Numbered from the stretch's first letter, positions 7,726 through 16,795 are shown. The stretch is DNA of 64,000 bases from Caulobacter sp. UNC279MFTsu5.1 (GCF_900114015.1 NZ_FORN01000021.1:1-64000), one strand, 5' to 3'. Translations and numbers: made by a program. The notes: generated by a model from the letters alone, not told the origin.

Positions 7726-8594
7726 GCGACCCGTTCCCAATCCGGCGTCTGGTTTCGGAACCAGGTCATCTGCCGTTTGGCATATCGCCGCGTCTCCTGG
7801 CGCGCGGCGTCCAGCGCCGCGTCCAGATCCGTCTCGCCCCGCAGGTGCGCGGCCAGTTCGCGGTAACCGACCGCTTTCAGCGCCGGCAGGGACGGGTCCA
7901 GGCCGCGCGCTTCCATCGCGGCCACCTCGTCCAGCGCCCCGTGCTCGACCATCAGGCCCAGGCGGGCGTCGCAGCGGGCGTAGAGCTCGGCGCGGGACGG
8001 GTCGAGCACGACGCCGCGCCAGGTTCCCGCCTCGAGGGCGGGCCGGGTGTCGGTCTGCCAGGCGGTCAGCGACTTGCCGGTGGCCACGGCCACGGCGTGG
8101 GCGCGGACCAGGCGCTGGCGGTCGCCGATCTCGATCCGGGCCTCGGCCTGAGGGTCGAGCCCGGCCAGGATGTCGCGGAACTCCGGCTCGCCCTGGGCGG
8201 CGTATAGCAGGGCCGAGATCTCGCGCTGGGTCTCGGGCACCGGCGGCACGTCGGCCAGGCCGTGGGTCAGGGCGCGGAAATAGAGGCCCGTGCCGCCGAC
8301 CACGATGGCGGGACGGCCGCGGGCGGCGATGCCGGCCAGGATCTGCGTCGCCGCCGTCAACCAGCGCCCGACCGACCAGCCGTCGGCGGCGTCGGCGACG
8401 CCGAACAGGTGGTGCGGCGCCTGGGCCAGGTCCTCGGGGGACGGCCCGGCCGTCAGCACCCGCAGGCCGGCATAGATCTGCATGGAGTCGGCGTTGACGA
8501 TCTCGCCGCCGGTCTCGCGCGCCAGGTTCAGGGCCAGCGCCGACTTGCCGCTGGCCGTCGGCCCGGCGATAAGGACGATCTTTGTATCAGGCAA
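7665..8594 (-). CDS. miaA: tRNA dimethylallyltransferase
   Basis: A 309-residue enzyme that adds a dimethylallyl group from DMAPP to A37 of tRNAs reading UNN codons. The P-loop GPTASGKS is at residues 11-18. The conserved [19 protein letters not shown], the [11 protein letters not shown] motif and the C-terminal QMTWFRNQ zinc-free signature are all present. The final stretch ([15 protein letters not shown]) is encoded by a palindromic repeat and is unlikely to be ancestral. The substrate DMAPP links it loosely to dxs/ispA elsewhere in the window. No sign of hfq downstream, unlike gammaproteobacteria. Confidence 0.96.
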   Translation of the reverse strand: MPDTKIVLIAGPTASGKSALALNLARETGGEIVNADSMQIYAGLRVLTAGPSPEDLAQAPHHLFGVADAADGWSVGRWLTAATQILAGIAARGRPAIVVGGTGLYFRALTHGLADVPPVPETQREISALLYAAQGEPEFRDILAGLDPQAEARIEIGDRQRLVRAHAVAVATGKSLTAWQTDTRPALEAGTWRGVVLDPSRAELYARCDARLGLMVEHGALDEVAAMEARGLDPSLPALKAVGYRELAAHLRGETDLDAALDAARQETRRYAKRQMTWFRNQTPDWERVAALPPYGSLRDRLPPEGEEP

Positions 8595-8650
8595 TCTCGG
8601 GTCGAGTCCTTTTTCTGGTCTCGAGGGGTTGGCGTCTTCGGGGACAAACC

Positions 8651-9124
8651 ATGAAAACCACCTTCGGCGCCATCCTGGCCGGCGTTCTTGTTCTGGCGGC
8701 GTCTCCAGCCCTGGCGGCTTCGGGTGACCGCACCACGCCGACCCAGGTCCCGACTCAGACCCCGGTCGAGAAGGCGCCCGAGGCCGAAGGGCCGCCCAGC
8801 CTGGACGAGCGCCTGGGCTGCGGCGTGATGCTGGTGACCATCGACGAGGTGCTGCAGCGCAATCCGCAACTGGCGGCGAGTTTCTCGAAGGGCAACAGCG
8901 CTGGGGCGACGATGGTCCCGATGTTCAAGCTGCTGGGCGTTAGCGGCGGGCAGGTGCTGGACAAGGCCTATGCCGAGGGCGTGGCCCAGGGCGCGGCGCC
9001 GTCGGCGCTGTATCGCCGGGGCGTGGCGGCCCTGTCGGCCAGGATCAACCAGGGCGGCGGCGGCAAGGACCAGGCCATGGCGGTGTTCAGCCGCTGCATG
9101 TCGGTGGCTGCGCCCCAATCCTGA
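8651..9124 (+). CDS. exported hypothetical protein
   Basis: A 157-residue protein with a clear Sec signal ([24 protein letters not shown], cleavage near 23). A Thr/Pro-rich linker ([22 protein letters not shown]) is followed by a helical domain holding two cysteines (LGCGVM, SRCMSV) that could pair in the periplasm. It starts at 8651 and is divergent from miaA. No family recognised. The pattern suggests a small periplasmic helical protein with a conserved C-terminal CM motif. Confidence 0.75.
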   Translation: MKTTFGAILAGVLVLAASPALAASGDRTTPTQVPTQTPVEKAPEAEGPPSLDERLGCGVMLVTIDEVLQRNPQLAASFSKGNSAGATMVPMFKLLGVSGGQVLDKAYAEGVAQGAAPSALYRRGVAALSARINQGGGGKDQAMAVFSRCMSVAAPQS

Positions 9125-9181
9125 GGCCCGTCGCGACGCTTGAAGGTTGACGCGGGCGGCTTCCTCCAATAGCCGCCCCTC

Positions 9182-10051
9182 ATGCTCGCGATCACCCTCG
9201 TCTCGCCCGATCCCGCCGCCCTGGCGGAGGCCGCCGCCGCCGTGCGCGCCGTCCTGACGCCTTCGTCCGAAACCCGGCTGGGCGAGGGGGCGCTGGACCT
9301 GCTGGCCGACCTGCCGCCAGTGGAGACGCACCAGGCGGTGAAGGCCGCGGTCGGCGACCGGCCCGTCGACTTCGCTGTTCAGTCAGACTGGAACCGCAGG
9401 AAGCGCCTGCTGATCGCCGACATGGACTCCACGATCATCAATGTGGAGTGCCTGGACGAGCTGGCCGACTTCGCCGGGGTCAAGGACAAGGTCTCGGAGA
9501 TCACGGAGCGCGCCATGCGCGGCGAACTGGCCTTCGAGGGCGCGCTGCGCGAACGGGTGGGCATGCTCAAGGGCCTGTCGGTCGACGCCCTGCAGGCCTG
9601 CTACGACGACCGCGTGAAGCTCAATCCGGGCGCGCGCACCTTGGTGCGGACCATGGCCGAGCACGGCGCCCGCTGCGCCCTGGTGTCGGGCGGCTTCACC
9701 TTCTTCACCGCGCGGGTGGCCCAGGCCGCCGGCTTCCACCTGAACCGCGCCAACACCCTGATCGAGGAGGGCGGCCGGCTGACCGGGACGGTCGGCGAAC
9801 CGATCCTGGGCAAGGAAGCCAAGCTGGCGGCCTTGCGGGAAGAGACCGCGGCCCGGGGCCTGACCCCGGCCGACGCCCTGGCGGTGGGCGACGGCGCCAA
9901 CGACCTGGCGATGATCGAGGTCGCGGGGCTGGGCGTCGCCTACCGCGCCAAGCCGATCGTCGCGGCCCAGGCGCATGCGAAAGTCGACCACGCCGACCTG
10001 ACCGCCTTGCTGTACTTCCAGGGCTACACCCAGGCGGAGTTCGTTTCGTGA
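9182..10051 (+). CDS. serB: phosphoserine phosphatase
   Basis: A 289-residue HAD enzyme performing the last step of serine synthesis. An N-terminal ACT-like region of about 70 residues precedes the catalytic core. Motif I is ADMDST with nucleophile Asp80 and Asp82, followed by INVECLDELA. Motif II is the Ser in ALVSGGFTFF. Motif III is a Lys in the ILGKEAK region plus VGDGANDLAMI. Length and order are those of SerB. The stop TGA overlaps the GTG start of the next HAD gene (GTGA), so the two are translationally coupled. Confidence 0.95.
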   Translation: MLAITLVSPDPAALAEAAAAVRAVLTPSSETRLGEGALDLLADLPPVETHQAVKAAVGDRPVDFAVQSDWNRRKRLLIADMDSTIINVECLDELADFAGVKDKVSEITERAMRGELAFEGALRERVGMLKGLSVDALQACYDDRVKLNPGARTLVRTMAEHGARCALVSGGFTFFTARVAQAAGFHLNRANTLIEEGGRLTGTVGEPILGKEAKLAALREETAARGLTPADALAVGDGANDLAMIEVAGLGVAYRAKPIVAAQAHAKVDHADLTALLYFQGYTQAEFVS

Positions 10052-10713
10052 CCTTCCCGCGCGGCGTCCAGGCGGTGGTGTTCGACATGGACGGGCTGCT
10101 GCTGGACACCGAGACGGTCTACCAGGCGGCGATGATCGAGGCGGGCCAGGCGTTTGGGGTCGACTTCACGGCCGCCACCTACCGCTCGATGGTCGGCAAG
10201 ACCAATCCGGAATGCGGCGTGATGCTGCGCGAGCTCTATGGGCCCAGCTTTCCGGTCGAGGATTACTTCGCCCGTACCTGGAGCGACGTCGAGGCGATTC
10301 TCGAGGCCGAGGTGCGGCTGAAGACCGGGGTGATGGAGATCCTCGACTATCTGGACGCCCTGGGCGTGCCGCGGGCCATCGCCACCTCCAACAGCCGTCA
10401 GGCGGTGGACCGCTATCTGGGCCGCTTCGACCTAGTCAAACGCTTCCACGCGGTGGTCGCCAACGCCGACGTCGTGCGTCACAAGCCGCATCCGGATCCC
10501 TATCTGGAGGCCGCCCGCCGGCTGAACGTGCATCCGACCCTGTGCCTGGCCCTCGAGGACTCCCACCCCGGCGTCCGCGCGGCCCACGCGGCGGGGATGA
10601 TGACGATCATGGTGCCCGACATCCTGGATCCCACCGAGGAGATCGCGGAGAAGTGCGTGCACATCGCCGAGAGCCTGCACGTGGTGATGGATCTGCTGAA
10701 GGCGGCGGCTTAG
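10048..10713 (+). CDS. HAD-IA phosphatase, beta-phosphoglucomutase-like
   Basis: A 221-residue haloacid dehalogenase-type phosphatase coupled to serB by a GTGA overlap. Motif I is VVFDMDGLLLDTE, with nucleophile and acid-base Asp. Motif II is AIATSNSR. The motif III Lys lies in HKPHPDPY, and motif IV is ALEDSHPGVRAAHAAGM. A helical cap sits between motif I and motif II, as in subfamily IA. Substrate unknown: phosphoglycolate, pseudouridine or sugar phosphates are all possible. The GTG start is the only one that gives the motif at the usual distance. Confidence 0.88.
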   Translation: MTFPRGVQAVVFDMDGLLLDTETVYQAAMIEAGQAFGVDFTAATYRSMVGKTNPECGVMLRELYGPSFPVEDYFARTWSDVEAILEAEVRLKTGVMEILDYLDALGVPRAIATSNSRQAVDRYLGRFDLVKRFHAVVANADVVRHKPHPDPYLEAARRLNVHPTLCLALEDSHPGVRAAHAAGMMTIMVPDILDPTEEIAEKCVHIAESLHVVMDLLKAAA

Positions 10714-10740
10714 CGGTCTTTCTGTCCGCAAGCGCTGCGT

Positions 10741-10833
10741 CCTTCGAGGCTCGCCTACGGCTCGCACCTCAGGATGAGGAAGTCAGCAACAAAGCTCCTC
10801 ATCCTGAGGCGCCCCCGCAGCGGGCCTCGAAGG
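10741..10833. repeat. dispersed palindromic repeat, type A
   Basis: A 93-bp element with perfect 10-bp ends CCTTCGAGGC/GCCTCGAAGG and inner arms CCTCAGGATGAGG and CCTCATCCTGAGG around GAAGTCAGCAAC. A near-identical copy lies at 16703-16795. It is located between convergent genes and may also serve as a terminator. Confidence 0.8.
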
Positions 10834-10851
10834 GCGCAAGGCGATTGACGC

Positions 10852-11703
10852 CTACCCCGCCGGACCTTTCTCGAAGTACTTGAAGAAGGCGCTGTCGGGC
10901 GAGAGCACCAGGGTGGTGTCGCCCTGGCCCAGCGCCTTCTCGTAGGCCGACATCGACCGGTAGAAGGCCGCGAAGCCCGGGTCGCGGCCGAAGCTTTCGG
11001 CGAACAGCTGGGCGCGCTGGGCGTCGGCGTCGCCGCGGATCTTTTCGGCCTCTTCGTAGGCCGTGGCGACGATCTCGCGGCGCTTCTGTTCGCCGATAGC
11101 ACGCAGCTCGGCGGCTTCCTGCTTGCGGGCGGTCTGCATGCGCTCGAACACCGCCTGCTCGTTGGTGGGCGGCAGGTCGGCGCGCTTGATGCGCACGTCG
11201 ATGATCTGGACGCCCAGGTTGGAGGCGGCCACCTGGCGGGCGACGCGTTCGCGGATGGCGGTCATCACCTGGGCGCGCTTGCCGGCGATCACCTCTTCCG
11301 AGGTCGAGCGGCCGATCTCCTCGCGCAAGGCGGCGTTGACGATGCGGTCGAGGCGGTCGGTGGCGACGCTCTCCTGGCCCAGGGTGCGGTAGAACTGGCG
11401 CGGGTCGGTGATGCGGTAGCGGACGAAGGCGTCGACCACCAGCCGCTCCTGGTCGGCGGCGGTGACCTCCTCCGGTTGGGCGTTGATCATCTCGATGTTG
11501 CGCTTGTCGAACCGGATGACGGTGTCGAACGGGCTCTTCAGGTGCAGGCCCGGCGTGGTCACCGTCGCCACGGGATCGCCCAGGCGGACGAGCAGGGCCT
11601 GCTGCCGCTGGTCCACCTGGAACAGGGTGAAATTGGCCAGGATCAGCAGGAACAGCGCGCCGACGCCGGCGACGACGACGGGTCCGTTGTTGAGGCGGTT
11701 CAT
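10852..11703 (-). CDS. hflC: HflC, SPFH-domain regulator of FtsH protease
   Basis: A 283-residue inner-membrane protein with one N-terminal helix (VVVAGVGALFLLILANFTLF, about 8-28) and a large periplasmic SPFH/band-7 domain (VDQRQQALLVRLGDPV ... TPGLHLKSPFDTVIRFDKR). A coiled-coil tail (EAAELRAIGEQKRREIVATAYEEAEK) ends in FFKYF. With HflK it forms the cage around the FtsH protease. The start overlaps the hflK stop (ATGA). The neighbouring pncC, miaA and serB genes are usual company in Caulobacter-type genomes. Confidence 0.94.
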   Translation of the reverse strand: MNRLNNGPVVVAGVGALFLLILANFTLFQVDQRQQALLVRLGDPVATVTTPGLHLKSPFDTVIRFDKRNIEMINAQPEEVTAADQERLVVDAFVRYRITDPRQFYRTLGQESVATDRLDRIVNAALREEIGRSTSEEVIAGKRAQVMTAIRERVARQVAASNLGVQIIDVRIKRADLPPTNEQAVFERMQTARKQEAAELRAIGEQKRREIVATAYEEAEKIRGDADAQRAQLFAESFGRDPGFAAFYRSMSAYEKALGQGDTTLVLSPDSAFFKYFEKGPAG

Positions 11704-12809
11704 CGGACAACTCCCTCGCTGCCGGAAACGGAGGGGGACACCGACGGACCCTTGGGCCTGAATGCGTCGGGGGGCAGGATCACCGGGGCCGTGGCGCCCT
11801 TGTTGTCGATGATCACCTTGTTGGACCGTTCCAGCACCCGCTGCATGGTCTCGATATAGAGGCGCTCGCGGGTGACGGCGGGGGCCAGCTTGTACTGGGC
11901 GTAGACCTGGTTGAAGCGATCGGCGTCGCCGGCGGCTTCGCGCACCACCTGCTCGCGATAGCCCAGGGCCGCCTGCCTGATCTGGGCGGCTTCGCCCCGG
12001 GCGTTGTTGGCGGCGGATTCGGCGTTCTGGGCGGCGCGCTGCACGTCGCGATAGGCCTCCAGCACCGGACCCGGCGTGGTGGCGGCCTGGATGTTGACGC
12101 TCTGGATCGAGACCCCGACGTCGTAACGGTCGAGGATGCGCTGCATCAGCTGCTCGGTCTGGTCCTGCACCTGACCGCGGCCGGTGGTCAGGATCGGGGT
12201 CAGGGCGGTGCGGCCGACCACTTCGCGCATGGCGCTTTCGGCCACGTCCTTGATCACGGTGTCGGGGTCGCGAACGTTGAAGGCGTACTTGGCCGCGTCC
12301 GAGACCTTCCATTGCACGGTGAAGCTGAGGTCGACGATGTTCTCGTCGCCGGTCAGCATCAGGCGCTCGTCCGGCAGCGGCTGGCTGACCGTGCCGCCGA
12401 TGTCGAGGGTCTGGATCGAGGTGACGGGCACCAGTTCGGCGTGCTCGATCGGCCAGGGCAGGTGGTAGCGCAGGCCGGGCTGGGCGGTGCGGCTGTAGGC
12501 GCCGAACGTGGTGACCACCGCCTGTTCCTTGGGCTGGACCACATAGCAGCCGGAGATGGCCCACAGCGCGATCACGCCCAAGGCGGCGGCGCCGACCGCG
12601 CGCGATCGGCGGGGCCCGCCGAAGGTCTGGCGCATGCGATTGGACAGCCGATCGAGCATGGCGTTGAGGTCGATGGGCGGCGGTGCGTCGCCGGGGCTGC
12701 CGGGACCATCGGGGCGCGGCTCTTCGCCCCGGTTCCGGTCCGCGTCCTTCTTGTCGTCGTTCGGCGGGGACCCCCAGGGTCCGGGGCCGGCGTTGTCGTT
12801 CCAGGGCAT
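11700..12809 (-). CDS. hflK: HflK, SPFH-domain regulator of FtsH protease
   Basis: A 369-residue partner of HflC. The Gly/Pro/Asp-rich cytoplasmic N-terminus (MPWNDNAGPGPWGSPP) is typical of HflK, as is one membrane helix at about residues 75-92 (GAAALGVIALWAISGCYVV). The SPFH domain follows (VVTTFGAYSRTAQPGLRYHLPWP), then an Ala/Glu/Gln-rich coiled coil (RAAQNAESAANNARGEAAQ). The complex moderates FtsH degradation of membrane proteins. Start chosen at 12809, where the family N-terminus begins. It is divergent from the Mrp-type gene with a 109-nt spacer that must hold both promoters. Confidence 0.94.
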   Translation of the reverse strand: MPWNDNAGPGPWGSPPNDDKKDADRNRGEEPRPDGPGSPGDAPPPIDLNAMLDRLSNRMRQTFGGPRRSRAVGAAALGVIALWAISGCYVVQPKEQAVVTTFGAYSRTAQPGLRYHLPWPIEHAELVPVTSIQTLDIGGTVSQPLPDERLMLTGDENIVDLSFTVQWKVSDAAKYAFNVRDPDTVIKDVAESAMREVVGRTALTPILTTGRGQVQDQTEQLMQRILDRYDVGVSIQSVNIQAATTPGPVLEAYRDVQRAAQNAESAANNARGEAAQIRQAALGYREQVVREAAGDADRFNQVYAQYKLAPAVTRERLYIETMQRVLERSNKVIIDNKGATAPVILPPDAFRPKGPSVSPSVSGSEGVVR

Positions 12810-12918
12810 GGGCGGTCTGGTCTTCCGGTCACAGCGAATGGCGGGCCAAATGGCGGGTTGTAAAACCACCCCCGCACGCGGATATGAAAGCCCCCGCAGT
12901 ACAAGGCAAGACAATCCC

Positions 12919-14031
12919 GTGACCGCAGCTTCCCCCGCCACTCTCGACGACGCCCGCGCGGCGCTGGACCTAGTCGTCGATCCGGTCTCCGGCGAGGGGC
13001 TGGTGGCGGCCGGCTTGGTGCAGGGCCTGGTCGTGCGCGCCGGCCGCGCCGGCTTCATGCTGGAGGTTCCGGCTTCCCAGGCGGCGACCTACGCTCCGGT
13101 GCGCGAGGCGGCCGAAAAGGTCCTGGCGGGCCTGCCCGGCGTCGACGTCGCCCAGGTGGTGCTGACCGCCCAGGCGGCCGAGGGCGCGACGCGGGTGCGC
13201 AAGGGCGCCAAGGTCTCGGAAGACGGCCAGGCCCGGCTGGTCCCGCCGCCGGAGGCCGAAAAGCCGGCCCACGTGAAGCACGTGATCGCCGTGGCCTCGG
13301 GCAAGGGCGGGGTGGGCAAGTCGACCGTGGCCACCAACCTGGCCTGCGCCTTCGCCGCCCAAGGCCTGCGGGTCGGCCTGCTGGACGCCGATGTCTACGG
13401 CCCCTCGGCCCCGCGCATGATGGGCGTCGACGGCGAGCCCAGCTTCGAGGACGGCAAGCTGCAGCCGCTGCAGGCCCATGGGATCAGGCTGATGTCGATC
13501 GGCTTCCTGGTCGACGAGGGCAAGGCGATGATCTGGCGCGGCCCGATGGCCTCGTCGGCCGTCCGCCAGATGATCCACGACGTGGCCTGGGGCTCGGAGG
13601 CCGCGCCGCTGGACGTGTTGGTCGTCGACCTGCCGCCCGGCACCGGCGACATCCAGCTGACCCTGGTCCAGAAGCTGCGGATCGACGGCGCGGTGCTGGT
13701 CACCACCCCGCAGGAGATCGCCCTGATCGACGCTCGCCGCGCGGCGGCGATGTTCGGCAAGACCGCCACCCCGATCCTGGGGCTGATCGAGAACATGGCC
13801 TTCTTCGCCGATCCTGCGACAGGCGCGCCGATCCCGATCTTCGGGGCCGGCGGCGGGGTGGCGGAGGCCAAGGCCCTGGGCGTGCCGGTCCTGGCCCAGG
13901 TTCCGATCGAGATCGCCGTGCGCGAGGCCGGCGACGCCGGAACGCCGGTGGTGCTGCGTGCGCCGGACAGCGCGGCGGCCAAGGCGTTCGCGGAGGCGGC
14001 CCGGGCGCTTTGGGATGGAATGAAGGGCTAA
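12919..14031 (+). CDS. mrp: Mrp/ApbC-type iron-sulfur cluster carrier ATPase
   Basis: A 370-residue protein with an N-terminal DUF59/MIP18-like domain (about 10-90) and a P-loop domain with deviant Walker A, ASGKGGVGKSTVATNLA. It also has the DADVYGPSAPRMMG, VVDLPPGTGDIQLTL and TPQEIALIDARRA blocks that define the family. The family binds a [4Fe-4S] cluster and passes it to apoproteins. The CXXC pair used by the E. coli and Salmonella forms is absent: the region reads ENMAFFADPATGAPIPIFG. This loss is common in alphaproteobacterial homologues as I recall. GTG start at 12919. Confidence 0.9.
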   Translation: MTAASPATLDDARAALDLVVDPVSGEGLVAAGLVQGLVVRAGRAGFMLEVPASQAATYAPVREAAEKVLAGLPGVDVAQVVLTAQAAEGATRVRKGAKVSEDGQARLVPPPEAEKPAHVKHVIAVASGKGGVGKSTVATNLACAFAAQGLRVGLLDADVYGPSAPRMMGVDGEPSFEDGKLQPLQAHGIRLMSIGFLVDEGKAMIWRGPMASSAVRQMIHDVAWGSEAAPLDVLVVDLPPGTGDIQLTLVQKLRIDGAVLVTTPQEIALIDARRAAAMFGKTATPILGLIENMAFFADPATGAPIPIFGAGGGVAEAKALGVPVLAQVPIEIAVREAGDAGTPVVLRAPDSAAAKAFAEAARALWDGMKG

Positions 14032-14064
14032 GGCGAAGGGCGGGGACGCCCACAGGGGAGCAAA

Positions 14065-14095
14065 GAAAAAAGCCGCCCGGGTTTCCCCGGACGGC
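14065..14095 (-). terminator. intrinsic terminator of the FadL-type gene
   Basis: On the minus strand, GCCGTCCGGGG-AAA-CCCGGGCGGC followed by a run of seven U residues. It lies about 30 nt after the stop of the outer-membrane protein gene. Confidence 0.85.
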
Positions 14096-14122
14096 CTCAT
14101 CCCGTTCAACTCGCGTCGAAGC

Positions 14123-15433
14123 CTAGAAGCTCCAGCGCAGGCCCGTCGACAGGACCACGGCCGAGCCGCCGACGTCGCCCTTCATGTTCAGGGTCGTCGC
14201 CGCCGGGGTGCCGGCGTAGATCGTCTCGGTGCGGTTGATCTTGGTGTCGTCGAAGCTGATGTACGACAGGGCCGCGTCCCACTGGATGGCGTCGGTGGCC
14301 TTCCAGGTCGAGCCGATGGCGTACAGCATGCGGTCGCCGTCCGGCACGCGGGCGGTGCGGCCGACATCCGGGGTCGGGGTCGGGTCGTACTGTACGCCGG
14401 CCCGCAGGGTCAGCTTCGGGTTGACGTCATAGTCGACGCCGGCCGCCACTGTGGTGGTGTCCTTGTAGTTCTGCTGGCTGACGCTGCCGCCGCCCGTATA
14501 GGTGACGACGATCTTGTCGAACTCGCTCCAGCCGATGCGCGAGACCGAGGCGTTGAGGGTGGCCTTGTCGGTCACCTGCCAGCGGGCGCCCAGGTGGGCC
14601 ATCCACGGGGTGGTGATCTTGGCCAGGCCGTCGGTGTTGACGTTGGCGGCGGTCAGCGGGCCAAGCAGGCCGGTGACCAGCACCTTGCCGTCCAGTTCGT
14701 GCTTGATCTGCGAACGGTAGGACGCGCCGATCGTCAGGGCCGGGGTGGCGTGGAATTGGGCGCCGACGTTCCAGCCGTAGTCCCAGTTGCCTTCGCCCTT
14801 CAGCGACGACGAGCCGTCGGGCAGCAGGGGCGACAGGTTCGGCAGGGCCGAGGTCAGTTCGGCGTCGGTGTACTGGGCCGAAACGCCCACGCCAAGGTCG
14901 AGCATGTCGTTGACGCGGTAGGCGACCACGCCGTTGACGTCGATGGTCTTCAGGTTCGACTTCAGGGCGTCGTAGCGGGTCCAGCTGCGGCTGTTGTAGT
15001 CGGTGGTGAAGTTGTAGGGCGCGGCGACGGAGAGGCCGACGGCCAGCTTGTCGTTGACGCGGAAGGCGCCGGCCAGGTTGGGGACGATGCCGTTGTTGAT
15101 CGGGCCGCCGGCATAGGGCTCGCCGCCCACCGGGGTGGTCAGGCCGCCCGGGATGACCGGACGGGTCAGGGTCGAGCCGGCGTTGTTGACTTGGGAATCG
15201 ACCTGAACCAGGTGAACGCCGCCATAGATCTCGTTCTTGTCGAGGCCGGCGATCGAGGCGGGGTTCCACCACAGGCTGGCGGCGCCGCGGTCGGCCACTT
15301 CGCCCGAATAGGCGCGGCCGGCGCCGCGCACCGATTGTTCCTGCAGGTAGAAGGCGGCGGCCGAGGCTTGCGAAGCGGCGACCAGCGTGGCGAGCGCCAC
15401 GCCCGCGGCGAGGGAGATACGCGAAAGGGACAT
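14123..15433 (-). CDS. OmpP1/FadL/TodX family outer-membrane transporter
   Basis: A 436-residue beta-barrel for long-chain fatty acids or other hydrophobic compounds. A signal peptide ends near SQASAAA. The mature N-terminus then has the family signature (AFYLQEQSVRGAGRAYSGEVADRGAASLWWNPAS), the hatch segment that plugs the barrel. The rest is amphipathic strands ending in LRWSF, a proper Phe-terminated barrel. It has its own terminator, and the hydroxyacyl-CoA-type SDR lies upstream on the same strand, which suggests a lipid or sterol diet. The substrate cannot be told. Confidence 0.92.
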   Translation of the reverse strand: MSLSRISLAAGVALATLVAASQASAAAFYLQEQSVRGAGRAYSGEVADRGAASLWWNPASIAGLDKNEIYGGVHLVQVDSQVNNAGSTLTRPVIPGGLTTPVGGEPYAGGPINNGIVPNLAGAFRVNDKLAVGLSVAAPYNFTTDYNSRSWTRYDALKSNLKTIDVNGVVAYRVNDMLDLGVGVSAQYTDAELTSALPNLSPLLPDGSSSLKGEGNWDYGWNVGAQFHATPALTIGASYRSQIKHELDGKVLVTGLLGPLTAANVNTDGLAKITTPWMAHLGARWQVTDKATLNASVSRIGWSEFDKIVVTYTGGGSVSQQNYKDTTTVAAGVDYDVNPKLTLRAGVQYDPTPTPDVGRTARVPDGDRMLYAIGSTWKATDAIQWDAALSYISFDDTKINRTETIYAGTPAATTLNMKGDVGGSAVVLSTGLRWSF

Positions 15434-15710
15434 GAGAGACGACCTTCTGGGGAGGAAGCTCCGGCGACCTTGGTGGCGCCGGTTGCCGTCGCTCTAACGC
15501 ATTCAGTCAAAAAACGTTGCTATTTATTCGCGAAACCGTGAATTTTGTGCAGAGCGTCAAAGAAAACCGAGCTTTGGGCCGAGTCTGTATTTCGATGTTC
15601 CGTCAGTTATGCTCGAAGTTGCCTGAAAAGGACGCAAACAAGTTGACGTAAGGGAAATCTACGCCAGCCCAGTTCGCGTCACAATTCAATTTTGGTGTTT
15701 CCCGGACGTT
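15434..15710. other. intergenic region upstream of the FadL-type gene
   Basis: This 277-nt, relatively AT-rich stretch separates the SDR stop from the porin start. TTGACT occurs on the minus strand near 15508, and a TTGACGTAA half-site near 15642 resembles operators of acyl-CoA-responsive TetR regulators. Neither is strong enough to call. No coding potential seen. Confidence 0.4.
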
Positions 15711-16619
15711 CTAGCCGCCCGCCAGCTTGCGGAAGAACTTCGCGCCCTGTTCGCCGCCGTTGTAATAGGCCTTCTGGCCGGGCTCGGCGGTGATCGCGTC
15801 CCAGTTGTCGCGGACTTCCTCGGCCGAGAGGCCGCCTTCGCCCAGATAGACGCCCTCGGTCTCGAAGATCCGCGACAGGGCGAAGGCTCCGGCGCCGGCC
15901 GTCAGGATCGCCCCGGTCGGAGCGTCGTCCGACACCAGGTAGACGACGCCCGGGGTTACATATTCCGGCTTCAGCTTCTCCAGCACTTCCGGCGGCATCA
16001 GGCCTTCGGTCATGCGGGTGGCCGCCACCGGGCTGATGGCGTTGATCTTGACGTTGTTCTTGGCGCCTTCGAGCTTGAGGGTGTTCATCAGGCCCAGCAC
16101 CGCCATCTTGGCCGCGCCGTAGTTGGACTGGCCGAAGTTGCCGTACATGCCCGACGACGAGGTCGTCACGACGATACGGCCGTAGTTCTGGGCCTTCATG
16201 ATGTCCCAGACGGCCTTGATCGGCTTGAAGGTGCCCAGCACGTGGACCTGGATGACGGCCTCGAAATCGGCCAGCTCCATCTTGCTCAGGGTGCGGTCGC
16301 GCAGGATGCCGGCGTTGGCGATCAGGATGTCGATCCGGCCCCACGTCTCCATGGTCGTCTTGACCAGGTCGGCGACGCCGGCGTCGTCGGTCACCGAGGC
16401 GCCGTGGGCGATGGCCTGGCCGCCCAGGGCCTCGATCTCGGCCACCACGGCCCTGGCCGCCTCGGACGAACCGCCTGAGCCGTCGACGCTGCCGCCCAGG
16501 TCGTTGACCACCACCCTGGCCCCGCGCCGCGCCAGCTCCAGCGCATGCTGCCGGCCCAGGCCTCCGCCGGCCCCCGTGACGATCGCGACCTGACCGTCGA
16601 ACCGGATGTCGTCCGCCAT
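15711..16619 (-). CDS. SDR family, 3-hydroxyacyl-CoA dehydrogenase type (MFE-2 like)
   Basis: A 302-residue short-chain dehydrogenase. The Rossmann motif is TGAGGGLGRQHALELA, with the extended RGARVVVNDLGGSVDGSGGS insert typical of the peroxisomal multifunctional-enzyme (HSD17B4) N-terminal domain. The catalytic Ser region is VTTSSSGMYGNFGQSNYGAAK, giving the S-Y-K triad, and NAG is present. The C-terminal extension after the core (FETEGVYLGEGGLSAEEVRDNWDAI) also matches that group. Likely oxidises 3-hydroxyacyl-CoA or a 17-beta-hydroxysteroid. Its neighbour is the FadL-type porin. Confidence 0.88.
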   Translation of the reverse strand: MADDIRFDGQVAIVTGAGGGLGRQHALELARRGARVVVNDLGGSVDGSGGSSEAARAVVAEIEALGGQAIAHGASVTDDAGVADLVKTTMETWGRIDILIANAGILRDRTLSKMELADFEAVIQVHVLGTFKPIKAVWDIMKAQNYGRIVVTTSSSGMYGNFGQSNYGAAKMAVLGLMNTLKLEGAKNNVKINAISPVAATRMTEGLMPPEVLEKLKPEYVTPGVVYLVSDDAPTGAILTAGAGAFALSRIFETEGVYLGEGGLSAEEVRDNWDAITAEPGQKAYYNGGEQGAKFFRKLAGG

Positions 16620-16702
16620 GCTCGTATCTCCCTCAAACGCCTGTTTGGTTTGGCGCGTTTTTGCGGCGCGGGAGGGGGGGCGTCAAGGGTGAGACCGTAC
16701 CT

Positions 16703-16795
16703 CCTTCGAGGCTCGGCTTCGCCTCGCACCTCAGGATGAGGAAGTCAGCAACAGAACTCCTTATCCTGAGGCGGCCGCGAAGCGGGCCTCGAAGG
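16703..16795. repeat. dispersed palindromic repeat, type A, second copy
   Basis: Same length (93 bp) and same 10-bp ends CCTTCGAGGC/GCCTCGAAGG as the copy at 10741, and the same GAAGTCAGCAACA core with a few paired changes. Compensatory differences between copies would argue for selection on the hairpin. Confidence 0.8.

Noticed and set aside
12556..12918. Possible N-terminal extension of the Mrp-type protein
   Set aside because: An open frame extends upstream, but it is antisense to hflK and has no homology to the family N-terminus; the GTG at 12919 fits.
15640..15660. TTGACGTAA half-site as a FadR/acyl-CoA regulator operator
   Set aside because: Only one half of a palindrome is present. 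Too weak to annotate on its own.
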